A stretch of 64,000 bases of DNA from Bacteroidota bacterium. GTDB taxonomy: Bacteria > Bacteroidota > Ignavibacteria > UBA10030 > UBA6906. The stretch spans positions 1-64,000 of the forward strand of contig JAHBUR010000007.1 of assembly GCA_019637975.1 (NCBI GenBank). Direction: 5' to 3'. The notes under the pieces are model-generated. The model saw nothing but the letters and a program-made list of their open reading frames with translations. It was not told where the DNA came from and searched no databases. The position numbers and the translations under genes are program-made. This document shows positions 43,369 to 50,977 of the stretch, in pieces (within the stretch, counting starts at the first letter, position 1; every line of letters starts with the position of its first letter).

Positions 43369-44682
43369 ATGGAAATTGTTTACGGCATTCTGAAGATTGC
43401 CTCTGTGTTCGCGCTGGTGTTCCTCAACGGCTTTTTCGTTGCCGCCGAGTTTGCCATTGTCAAAGTTCGCATGACCCAAATTGAACCTCTCATCAAGAGT
43501 GGTTTGAAGCGGGCCAGGCTTGCCCAGCAAGTTATTACGCATCTTGACGCATATCTCTCCGCGACGCAACTCGGCATTACACTGACAAGCCTCGGACTCG
43601 GGTGGCTCGGCGAACCGTTCGTTGCCCACATGCTTCAGCCGTTGTTTGTGCTCGCCGGCATCACGAACCCGACAGCGGTCGCGGCGGTGTCCTTCGGCGT
43701 TGCGTTTAGCATCATCACGTTCCTCCATATCGTTCTCGGCGAGTTGGCGCCGAAATCGCTCGCTATTCAGCGGGCGCAGAAGGTAACATTGGGAGTTGCC
43801 GCGCCGCTTCACCTGTTCTTTGTCGTTTTCAAACCGGCAATCTGGCTTCTTAACGGAACCGCAAACTACTTTCTGCGGGCAGTCGGCATCGAGCCCGTCG
43901 GCGAAAGCGATTTGGCGCATTCGGAAGAAGAGTTGCGCATTCTGCTCAGTCAAGGGAAGACGATTTCAACGACAAGCCGGAGCATTCTTCTTCGCGCAAT
44001 GGAACTGCGTGACCGGACGGTCCGTGAGGTGATGGTACCCCGAACGCAAATCGTCTATCTCTCAACAGACAAATCGCCCGACGAGAGCTTGAAGATCGCC
44101 CTCGAAAGTCAATTCACACGCTACCCGCTGTGTGAGAACGACCTTGATAATGTTCTGGGGATGATCCACCTGAAAGATCTGTTCAGGATGAAGGCACAGC
44201 AGGTCGGGCCTTCCGTACCCGGCGGGCGCGGGGCGCAACTGTTGAGTATCAAGCGTGAGCTGTTGTTCGTTCCCGAAACCACTCCGCTCGAAAAAATGCT
44301 GAATACCTTCCTGACAAAAAGAGTGTTGATGGCAATCGTCGTGGATGAGTACGGCGGCACAGCGGGATTGATTACGCTGGAGAATGTGTTAGAAGAACTT
44401 GTCGGAGAAATCCGTGACGAGTTCGACGTTGAGCCGCTGATGGTGCAAAAAGTGAACGAAGGAGAATATACAATCGACGGCACGATGCCGCTTCATGATT
44501 TTGCACGCATGTTCGAAGTCGTGCCCGATACCAAGGATGTCGTGACGGTGAGCGGATATGTCGTTCATCTGCTCGGCCGTGTTCCCGAAAAGGGGGCAAC
44601 ACTGCGGATCGATCAGTGGAACGGAACTATCGAGAGCGTTGACAAGAAGAAAGTTAAGCAACTCCGCATTCGCAAAGCGTAG
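43369..44682 (+). CDS. CNNM/CorC-type membrane transporter (hemolysin C-like)
   Basis: 437 residues from ATG 43369, just after the EVE gene. A DUF21 membrane domain (about 1-190, 3-4 helices: FALVFLNGFFVAAEFAIVKVRMTQ) precedes a CBS pair (about 205-330; REVMVPRTQIVYL, DEYGGTAGLITLENVLEEL) and a CorC_HlyC domain (about 345-435; DGTMPLHDFARMF). Members handle Mg/Co efflux or are called hemolysin-like. No toxin function is implied. Confidence 0.92.
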   Translation: MEIVYGILKIASVFALVFLNGFFVAAEFAIVKVRMTQIEPLIKSGLKRARLAQQVITHLDAYLSATQLGITLTSLGLGWLGEPFVAHMLQPLFVLAGITNPTAVAAVSFGVAFSIITFLHIVLGELAPKSLAIQRAQKVTLGVAAPLHLFFVVFKPAIWLLNGTANYFLRAVGIEPVGESDLAHSEEELRILLSQGKTISTTSRSILLRAMELRDRTVREVMVPRTQIVYLSTDKSPDESLKIALESQFTRYPLCENDLDNVLGMIHLKDLFRMKAQQVGPSVPGGRGAQLLSIKRELLFVPETTPLEKMLNTFLTKRVLMAIVVDEYGGTAGLITLENVLEELVGEIRDEFDVEPLMVQKVNEGEYTIDGTMPLHDFARMFEVVPDTKDVVTVSGYVVHLLGRVPEKGATLRIDQWNGTIESVDKKKVKQLRIRKA

Positions 44683-44690
44683 ACCCCGCA

Positions 44691-44735
44691 AACTCTATGA
44701 ACTCTACAAACTCTACAAACTCTACGAACTCTACG
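44691..44735 (+). repeat. 9-base tandem repeat at the start of an outer-membrane protein gene
   Basis: AACTCTAC[A/G] units with one variant, five in a row, cover the start codon of the next gene, which overlaps the first unit (AACTCTATG). In frame they encode Asn-Ser-Thr repeats. Length changes would keep the frame but lengthen the region before the signal peptide. Confidence 0.85.
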
Positions 44736-45446
44736 AACTCGGAACTCTTTCGGGTCACACTCTTCTTCCTTCTCACCTTTCTCGTCGTTCCCCCACTTGC
44801 CGCGCAATACTACGAGCGCTCACCGGCGGGAAGTTCAAATCGCTTTGTGCATTTAGGCTACCTGCAGCGAACGTTCGAGCCACGTTACTCGAATACATCG
44901 CCCGATTCCCTCATCATCAACTACCGCCGAGTCATGCCGACAATCGGATTCCGGGAGGGGATGGTTGACGTGACGTTCGGCTATACGCGCTTCACACTTC
45001 GCGGGGTTGATAAAACGGCAGTGCACGCCGCCATAACAGTCGGCAATGAATTCCCCCTGACCTTCTCGCCGACGCACGGAGTGTTTCTCCCCCTCATGAT
45101 CTCAACAGATTACACACGCAGCGACAACACCGGCACCGACAAGGAGAATTTCAACATCGGCAGTTTAGGTATCGGGGCGGGATTGAAGTACAGGTTCCGT
45201 CAGCCGCGGTTTGAGTTCTCCATTCACGCAACCGAAGCGGTACACTGGAGCTTTGAAGGCTTCAACACCGGAACGGGATTCTCAGCCGCGACAACCGGTG
45301 AAGTATTGTTTGTGTTCCGCAATGCCGTTCTGTTCGAGGGCATCACACTCGGCTATCGTTTTCGCTATCAAACGTGGAACATGAACAACGCGGCATTCGA
45401 CTACAAGGCGCTATCCCACGGTGCATTTCTGGGCGTGATGTTTTGA
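44697..45446 (+). CDS. Outer-membrane beta-barrel-like protein
   Basis: 249 residues. The first 15 residues are NST repeats from the 9-base array, then a signal peptide (LFRVTLFFLLTFLVVPPLAAQ). The mature part alternates hydrophobic and polar residues with aromatic girdles (VDVTFGYTRFTL, GLKYRFRQPRFEFSIHATEAV, GITLGYRFRYQTW) and ends in phenylalanine, all usual for outer-membrane beta barrels. Family not identified. The real translation start could be further downstream if the array is excluded. Confidence 0.65.
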   Translation: MNSTNSTNSTNSTNSELFRVTLFFLLTFLVVPPLAAQYYERSPAGSSNRFVHLGYLQRTFEPRYSNTSPDSLIINYRRVMPTIGFREGMVDVTFGYTRFTLRGVDKTAVHAAITVGNEFPLTFSPTHGVFLPLMISTDYTRSDNTGTDKENFNIGSLGIGAGLKYRFRQPRFEFSIHATEAVHWSFEGFNTGTGFSAATTGEVLFVFRNAVLFEGITLGYRFRYQTWNMNNAAFDYKALSHGAFLGVMF

Positions 45447-45584
45447 GTACTATCTCCTGCTGATTCCGCGGCTGTGGGGGAACCCATCCTCTTGCTTCTT
45501 GTTACCAATTACTATCAGCTCAGAAACAACTCAGAGTTGAAGAATCACTTTTTCGTTTCTTCCCATAGCTCTTTTGGCTTGCTC

Positions 45585-45662
45585 ATGTCCCTCAGCCCCC
45601 TCTCCACATCCCGCCCCGTTACCGTGCCGTTCGTTTTCTCCACGTCCCCGCCGAAGTATTGA
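45585..45662 (+). pseudogene. Fragment of an RND permease start (joint 1)
   Basis: 25 codons reading MSLSPLSTSRPVTV then a diverged tail and stop. The first 14 residues and the preceding ~40 bases match the start of the RND permease at 52785 and the fragment at 49600. It marks the left edge of the duplicated cassette region. The rest of 45447-45729 holds no gene. Confidence 0.75.
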
Positions 45663-45729
45663 CATTCTCCGCCCGGATGCGTTTCTTGTCGGCATCCTGA
45701 TTCCCTTCTCTTCATTTGGTTGAGGGCCT

Positions 45730-46956
45730 ATGCCGCGACGACGAACACTCCTTCTGTGGACTTTCAGCATTCCCCTGATTGGACTCATTGCGTATCTCGC
45801 CACACGATCAGCAGATACATCTCCTCCCGAACGCGCCAACGCGGTGAGTGAAGTTGATGGCGATGTCCGGTTTCCCGTCACGGTTGCTGTAGCGGAGCGG
45901 GGAGTGCTTGCAAAGAGCATTGGCGCCAATGGCATACTGCGCGCACGGCGCGAGGTGGAATTGCTTGCGCGTGTTGGCGGTGATGTTGTTGGCGTGTATG
46001 CACAGAACGGCAAGCACGTCGGCAAAGGTGATCTGTTAGTGAAGTTGGATGATCGCGAGTCCCGTCTTGCGTATGAGAAGGCCTCGACAGCGCTGCTTGC
46101 CGCGCAGATTGAGTACCGGGCACTCAGCACGTCCGAGTTTCTTGCCGGACCCGATTCGGCGCGTGTGCAGGAGGAGCTTACCCGCGTGCGTCAGCGGCTT
46201 GCGGATGCGGAGAGCGCCTACCGGACAAAGAAGATAGACGAGGCTGCACTGGCGCGAGCACGGCGCGAATACGAAGCCGCGAACGCCTATCTGCTCGTTG
46301 ACCGCGGCGACATTATTGCCAACAAAAGCGGACTCGCGGCGACGCAGGAAGCCTACACCCGCGCAAAGTTGGATTTGGAGGCAACCGAACTCCGTGCCCC
46401 GTTTGCAGGTTACGTCGGCAATCTCGACCTCACCGTTGGCAAGCGCGTACAGGCGGGGACAGCAATCTGCAATGTCGTTGACCTCTCGACTCTGCTTGTG
46501 GATGTTGATGTGATTGAGAGCGAAGCGCCGCGTGTGCAGCCGGGACAACGCGCCGAGCTGACCGTTGCCGCGCTGCCGGGCAAAACCTTCACGGGCAAAG
46601 TCATAACCCGCAACCCGATGATTGATCCCAAAACCAAAACTCTTAAAGTAACGATTGAACTGACCAACCTTCCCACCTCCAACTCGCTGATGCCGGGGAT
46701 GTACGCAACAGTGAGAATCCAAACCGAAATCTTTGCCAGCCGACTGCTTGTACCGAAGGCTGCGCTGCTTGTGCGCGACCAGCGCACGCTCGTGTTTGTG
46801 GCACAGCAAGGACTTGCCAAGTGGCACTACGTTGATGTTGAAGATGAGAATGAACGCTACATTGCCATCCGCTCAGGTATCGAGACGGGCGACACGGTGA
46901 TTGTGGACGGACACTACACACTGGCGCATGATGCAAGGATACGCGTAACAAAATAG
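45730..46956 (+). CDS. RND efflux periplasmic adaptor (second system)
   Basis: 408 residues. N-terminal anchor (about 8-25), lipoyl halves (NGILRARREVELLARVGGDV and ELRAPFAGYVGNLDLTVGKRV), a hairpin with Arg/Ala-rich helices, and barrel plus membrane-proximal domains to the C-terminus. GAGGG lies upstream. The permeases that should work with it start 5.8 kb downstream (52785 and 56111), separated by the two cassettes. A shortened copy of this gene is at 49794. No TolC gene is in this operon. Confidence 0.92.
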   Translation: MPRRRTLLLWTFSIPLIGLIAYLATRSADTSPPERANAVSEVDGDVRFPVTVAVAERGVLAKSIGANGILRARREVELLARVGGDVVGVYAQNGKHVGKGDLLVKLDDRESRLAYEKASTALLAAQIEYRALSTSEFLAGPDSARVQEELTRVRQRLADAESAYRTKKIDEAALARARREYEAANAYLLVDRGDIIANKSGLAATQEAYTRAKLDLEATELRAPFAGYVGNLDLTVGKRVQAGTAICNVVDLSTLLVDVDVIESEAPRVQPGQRAELTVAALPGKTFTGKVITRNPMIDPKTKTLKVTIELTNLPTSNSLMPGMYATVRIQTEIFASRLLVPKAALLVRDQRTLVFVAQQGLAKWHYVDVEDENERYIAIRSGIETGDTVIVDGHYTLAHDARIRVTK

Positions 46957-46973
46957 ACCTTGAAACATTAAGT

Positions 46974-47010
46974 CCCCTCTGCGGGAGGGTATGTGCGCGA
47001 GGGAGAGGGG
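46974..47010. repeat. Dispersed-type palindrome (CCCCTCT...AGAGGGG)
   Basis: CCCCTCT and AGAGGGG flank a GC-rich core, followed by AACGCAGTGAGGACGGGGTG. This kind of intergenic element is common in many genomes. Nothing else is seen between the adaptor and the HTH gene. Confidence 0.5.
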
Positions 47011-47115
47011 TGTCCGAACGCAGTGAGGACGGGGTGTGAAAAAGACAACGACTCCGATAACCACGGTCGACATATTTCAAACACTTTTCTTGTCCCTAAC
47101 TTGGAGGTATATCCC

Positions 47116-47535
47116 ATGTCAATAGACACCTCACTACTCAAAACCTGGATACGCGAAAACCCGGAGAAGGCGTGCAGCGCAAAGGTTGTGGCGGCACATC
47201 ATGGGTTGCTCATTGATTCCGCGCGAAAGGAATTTCATCGAAAGGAGAGGATGACACTCGGGCAATTTGTTTCCGATGTGCGACTGGAGTTTGTACAGCA
47301 GCAGCTTCAGACAACAGAGAAGGCCTGTTTTGAGATTGCGAGTGAACTTCGATTGCGAGATGATGTTCTTGCTCGCTGGTTTAAGCAACGGACCGGTATG
47401 ACGATGGAAGAATTCCGACGCAAGAATGGGAAAACCCAAAGCCAACGGGGGGGGGTAAACCTAAGCGACGATAACGTCATGTCCGAAATTGCAAACCATT
47501 ATTGCAAACCGAAATTGCAAAGAGAATTTGCTTGA
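47116..47535 (+). CDS. AraC-type HTH protein, copy 1, with G9 tract
   Basis: 139 residues from ATG 47116, with TTGGAGG upstream. After a short N-terminus it is essentially an AraC/XylS DNA-binding domain with two HTHs (PEKACSAKVVAAHHGL and CFEIASELRLRDDVLARWFKQRTGMTMEEFRR). No ligand domain. A run of nine G (47447-47455) within the reading frame precedes a 27-residue tail; a change of one G either way would bring a stop at once or within seven codons. The tail ends CKPKLQREFA. The second copy at 50262 is the same length with the same tract. Likely local regulator of the cassette. Confidence 0.78.
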   Translation: MSIDTSLLKTWIRENPEKACSAKVVAAHHGLLIDSARKEFHRKERMTLGQFVSDVRLEFVQQQLQTTEKACFEIASELRLRDDVLARWFKQRTGMTMEEFRRKNGKTQSQRGGVNLSDDNVMSEIANHYCKPKLQREFA

Positions 47536-47609
47536 CGATCAGATAGGGAGACACTGTATTCATCTCCGAATTCACATTATCCACTTCTTCAAAAAACGTT
47601 GGAGGCATC

Positions 47610-47828
47610 ATGAAAAGAGCATTGTATTCACTCTCGGTGGTGGTTGTGCTTGCTCTCGAGATTGTTTTCTTCACTCAGCAAGCGAAAGCGGCATGTGCCA
47701 GTGCAGATTGCGGTGGTGGAGCATCGGTGCAATGTTGTGGCTACACTTGCACGTCAGGTCCCAGTTCGTGTCAATGTGTAGGGCCAAACGGAGAACCTCA
47801 ATCGTCTGGTGCTTGCGCCGGATCATGA
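47610..47828 (+). CDS. Small secreted Cys-rich peptide, copy 1
   Basis: 72 residues. TTGGAGG precedes the ATG. The signal peptide is about 1-27 (VVVLALEIVFFTQQAKA), leaving about 45 residues with 8 Cys, many Gly and Ser (CGGGASVQCCGYTC, CQCVGPNG). The stop overlaps the start of the propeller gene (ATGA), a sign of translational coupling. In Bacteroidetes, NVEALA-type small peptides precede propeller lipoproteins in the same way; the NVEALA motif itself is absent. It may be a disulfide-stabilised extracellular or periplasmic peptide. Confidence 0.7.
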   Translation: MKRALYSLSVVVVLALEIVFFTQQAKAACASADCGGGASVQCCGYTCTSGPSSCQCVGPNGEPQSSGACAGS

Positions 47829-48934
47829 CCGCAACAAGTGTGACTCGTAATCTGTTCATCGTTGCATTGTGTCATTCGGTGGTGGTGCTTCCGCACTACG
47901 CACAGGAAGCACCACTGGATGTAACGCAGGAACTGCAACTTGTCCAAGAAATAGAAGCTCCGCCGAATGCACCCAACCACCTATGGGCATGGGTACAATC
48001 AATGGGTCTAGACGAGAGCGAAACAAGATTGGTGTTATTTGACAGTCGCATGACGCGCATCAGTGTCCTCGACCTACGTAACTTTGAGCTTTTAGCGACG
48101 TGGGGCAAACAGGGGAGAGGGCCGGGAGAGCTTGCAAACTATTCTGCTTGGGTGACCATGAAGAAAGGGAAAGTTGTGTTCTGCCAAGACTTCAAGGTTT
48201 CCTATTTTTCTGTAGACGGAAGATTCTTGGACAAGGATGTTCCCTTGCTGGGACGTGCCGGTTGGTACTCACTTTCCACGCATCAATCTGTAGGGGTCGA
48301 TAGCAGTGGAAGTCTTTACTATCTTGCCGGTCAAAATGCGGCCAATTGGGAAATCCGTTGCAGAGCAATTGATGGGCATGACCGAGTCGTCTTTTCGCGA
48401 ACCGCTGCACGCCTGTTTCAAATACCGGACAAGGGCGGTATCTCGTTTGGAACACATCCTGATGGGTCCTGTGTGGTTTCATTCGGTCACAAGCCACTCC
48501 TGATAAAGTTCGATACGCACGGAAACGTCGAATGGGTTCGCGAGTTCCTTAAGGATCTCTCTTCCGGAGTGGCAAACCAGATAATGGATCAATATGAAAA
48601 GATCATAAAGAAGAACTTGCCCTATCCGTGGTCGGCATTTTGGTTGGACAGCACTTACACGGTGCTTACGCTACCATTAGATTGGACAAAGGAACGTATC
48701 GGCAAACCTAGTATCCTATATTTCTTTTTTAACAGTAAGACAGGAAGGCTTATGAAAGTGTCCTATCCGAGTCAAAACGTGGTGGAGCGCCCAAGCAAGG
48801 GAGAAAACGATGTTGGGACACATACGCTGTACGCGCCATGGGCAGTAGCCCATTCGCGCGGATACCTCTACGCCTTTTGCTACAACAACTCACGTCTGGT
48901 GAAGTACAAGTTACTGTGGAGCGAACCCAAATAA
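47825..48934 (+). CDS. 6-bladed beta-propeller protein, copy 1
   Basis: 369 residues from ATG 47825, which overlaps the peptide stop. A signal-like segment ends YAQEAP. Blades follow with motifs like TRISVLDLRNFELLATWGKQG and GPGELANYSAW, then several YLxDG-type turns; this resembles the 6-bladed propellers of Bacteroidetes. It probably stays in the periplasm or on the outer membrane. Gene order peptide-propeller-thioredoxin repeats at 50760-52620. The larger frame that starts at 47489 is not used because it overlaps the peptide in another frame. Confidence 0.68.
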   Translation: MTATSVTRNLFIVALCHSVVVLPHYAQEAPLDVTQELQLVQEIEAPPNAPNHLWAWVQSMGLDESETRLVLFDSRMTRISVLDLRNFELLATWGKQGRGPGELANYSAWVTMKKGKVVFCQDFKVSYFSVDGRFLDKDVPLLGRAGWYSLSTHQSVGVDSSGSLYYLAGQNAANWEIRCRAIDGHDRVVFSRTAARLFQIPDKGGISFGTHPDGSCVVSFGHKPLLIKFDTHGNVEWVREFLKDLSSGVANQIMDQYEKIIKKNLPYPWSAFWLDSTYTVLTLPLDWTKERIGKPSILYFFFNSKTGRLMKVSYPSQNVVERPSKGENDVGTHTLYAPWAVAHSRGYLYAFCYNNSRLVKYKLLWSEPK

Positions 48935-48944
48935 AGTTCAAGGC

Positions 48945-49489
48945 ATGAAACGCTTTTTGAAATCAGCCTGCTTCTTCTCTTGCTGGGGAATGGCATTTTC
49001 TTGTACATGACGTGGAGGAGTCAACGGACCCCATCTGTGCAGCCATCCGGTACGAGCGACATTCCTACATATGAAAAGGAACTTACTGCAACAGTGTTAT
49101 CCTTAGCCAAACGTCCATTGACAATTGAGATCCTAGTTCGGAAGGATCACTGTGGCAGTTGCGTTGAGCAAGCCTTGATGTATTGCCTGATGCTCGCGGG
49201 TCGGGTTCCCATTGTCGTAGCGTATTATTCACCGTCGCCATCACAGCGAGAGGGTGAGAGATTTGCGCAACAGTTTGGTATTCCTGAGAGTTTGGTTGTT
49301 CGCCATCTGACAATTTCCCCAACAGATTCACTGCTGTGGTCCGGGAACGGACCTACGGCGGTAGTGAGAGATACGCAGAACGGGACTCGCTATTTGATAC
49401 ATGTCAGCACCTCATCAGATCGTGCTCGAACAGAGACGTTCTACAAAACGCTGCTTCATGCAATAAGCATTCGGAGTCCTCAACAATAG
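48945..49489 (+). CDS. Thioredoxin-like protein, copy 1, with probable frameshift at its start
   Basis: Read from the only ATG (48945) the frame stops after 21 codons. If the T5 run at 48954-48958 had one more T, the N-terminus would read MKRFFEISLLLLLGNGIFLYM, a perfect membrane anchor, and join the open frame to 49489. Without the extra base the product would have to start at TTG 48980 (169 residues). The body has a CGSC motif (DHCGSCVEQALMYC) of a thioredoxin/redoxin fold. It is the fourth gene of cassette 1. Confidence 0.55.
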
Positions 49490-49599
49490 CAGTTGACCCC
49501 CGCGCTGTCGAGCAGCCACTTTTTACTTTGCATCCGCAATCCATCAAGTGATATTCACCCCCCTTTTTCGTTTCTTCCCGTATCATCCTTGGCTTGTTC

Positions 49600-49698
49600 A
49601 TGTCCCTAAGTTCGCTCTCCACATCCCGCCCCGTTACCGTACTGATGTTCTACATCGGCGTGGTGATGCTTGGTGCGATTGCGTTCTTCCTGTCCTAG
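49600..49698 (+). pseudogene. Fragment of an RND permease start (joint 2)
   Basis: 32 codons (SSLSTSRPVTVLMFYIGVVM, then AIAFFLS-stop) nearly identical to the first 31 codons of the permease at 52785, with the same ~45 bases upstream. After the TAG the sequence is unrelated until 49794. It marks the boundary between cassette 1 and cassette 2. Confidence 0.85.
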
Positions 49699-49793
49699 GT
49701 TTGCGTCTACCGCGAATACGGTATTGACAATCCGTTGTCTTTTCCGCAACTTGACGGCGTGAAACGTTCGCCTCCCAAACGCGTCGGCAATCC

Positions 49794-50126
49794 ATGGTAC
49801 AACGACGCACACTCATTCTTCTTGCCTCCGGTACCAACCTTCCCACCTCCAACTCGCTGATGCCCGGGATGTATGCAACAGTGAGAATCCAAACCGAAAT
49901 CTTTGCCAACCGCCTGCTTGTGCCGAAGGCAGCGCTGCTTGTGCGCGACCAACGGACACTCGTATTCACAGCGCAGCAGGGCCTTGCCAAGTGGCACTAT
50001 GTTGATGTCGAAGATGAGAACGAACGCTTCATTGCCATCCGCTCGGGCATCACACCGGGCGACACGGTGATTGTTGACGGGCACTACACATTAGCACATG
50101 ATGCGAGGATACGCGTAACACCATAG
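49794..50126 (+). pseudogene. Adaptor gene remnant with large internal deletion
   Basis: 110 codons: the first 13 residues (MVQRRTLILLASG) resemble the start of the adaptor at 45730, then the sequence jumps to TNLPTSNSLMPGMYATVRIQ and follows that adaptor to its end almost without change. About 290 codons are missing, including both lipoyl halves. It is in frame, so a short product could be made, but it cannot act as an adaptor. Confidence 0.85.
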
Positions 50127-50143
50127 TCTGAAATAATTCCCAC

Positions 50144-50243
50144 GAGACGTGGACGAGAAGTCCCATCTTTTCAGGCGAGAGCGCCGAGATTGTTTCCGAT
50201 ACGAAACTGTTCATCAATGAATGCGAGTTTTCGTCCACGTCTC
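50144..50243. repeat. 100-base element with 13-base terminal inverted repeats
   Basis: GAGACGTGGACGA at 50144-50156 and its exact reverse complement at 50231-50243 bracket 74 bases. Inside is a second palindrome, GTTTC-CGATAC-GAAAC (50192-50207). It fills the gap between the adaptor remnant and the second HTH gene; the matching gap at copy 1 holds different sequence. It could be a MITE-like insertion or an operator region. Confidence 0.6.
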
Positions 50244-50261
50244 TAGCTGGAGGTATATCCC

Positions 50262-50681
50262 ATGTCAATAGACACCTCACTACTCAAAACCTGGATACGC
50301 GAAAACCCGGAGAAGGCGCCGAGCGCGAAGATTGTGGCAGTTCATCACGGATTCCCGATTGATTCCGTCCGCAAGGAATTTCATCGAAAGGAAGGAATGA
50401 CGCTCGGGCGATTCATCGCTGACACTCGATTGGAGTTTGTGCAGAAAGTGCTGCTTACGACAGAGAAGACCTGTTTCGAGATTGCGAGTGAACTTCAATT
50501 GCGTGAAGATGTTCTCGCCCGGTGGTACAAGCAACGGACCGGGATAACGATGGAGGGATTTCGGCGCAAGAATGGGACAACCCAAACCCAACGGGGGGGG
50601 GTAAACCCAAGCGACGATAACGTCATGTCCGAAATTGCAAACCATTATTGCAAACCGAAATTGCAAAGAGAATTTGCTTGA
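50262..50681 (+). CDS. AraC-type HTH protein, copy 2, with G9 tract
   Basis: 139 residues, same length and layout as the protein at 47116, with about three quarters identity. The G9 run is at 50593-50601. The first ~70 bases, including the ribosome site, and the last ~100 bases are nearly or fully identical between copies, while the centre has many changes. CFEIASELQLREDVLARWYK is the second HTH. It is expected to control cassette 2 or both cassettes. Confidence 0.78.
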   Translation: MSIDTSLLKTWIRENPEKAPSAKIVAVHHGFPIDSVRKEFHRKEGMTLGRFIADTRLEFVQKVLLTTEKTCFEIASELQLREDVLARWYKQRTGITMEGFRRKNGTTQTQRGGVNPSDDNVMSEIANHYCKPKLQREFA

Positions 50682-50759
50682 CTTCGCTCTTCGAGGAGAC
50701 TATCTTTAGCGCGCAAGCCATCAGTCAACAACCACATAGACTCTTCACAGGAGGCAAAG

Positions 50760-50975
50760 ATGAAAAAGACCAATCGAATACTACTGCTCACCTTTCTGCT
50801 TGCAATGGCTGCGGAAGTGTTTTTCATTACCACCGCGCATAAGGTCGAGGCACAACCTGAAATGAACGGCCATATGCGAAACTGCGTTATTCTCGACTCT
50901 CTGTTTTATGCGTGCGCCAAACCCGGCAACGAATGTCTCTCCGGGGTTACTTGTGACGGTCAAGTTGGTGACTAA
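50760..50975 (+). CDS. Small secreted Cys peptide, copy 2
   Basis: 71 residues. AGGAGG lies 5 bases before the ATG. The signal peptide is about 1-31 (ILLLTFLLAMAAEVFFITTA); the mature part has 4 Cys (NCVILDSLFYACAKPGNECL, TCDGQ), fewer than copy 1. The signal halves are alike between copies; the mature parts are not, so the peptides have diverged in the exported region. The propeller gene starts 2 bases after its stop. Confidence 0.7.
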   Translation: MKKTNRILLLTFLLAMAAEVFFITTAHKVEAQPEMNGHMRNCVILDSLFYACAKPGNECLSGVTCDGQVGD

Positions 50976-50977
50976 GA

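Noticed and set aside
44691-44735. CRISPR-like array
   Set aside because: Units are 9 bases with no spacers and are translated in frame.
47489-47824. Upstream extension of the first propeller gene
   Set aside because: It overlaps the Cys-rich peptide in another frame and has no signal peptide; ATG 47825 coupled to the peptide stop is a better start.
47610-47828. Assignment of the Cys peptide to the NVEALA family
   Set aside because: The neighbourhood is similar, but the NVEALA motif is not present, so only an analogy is made.
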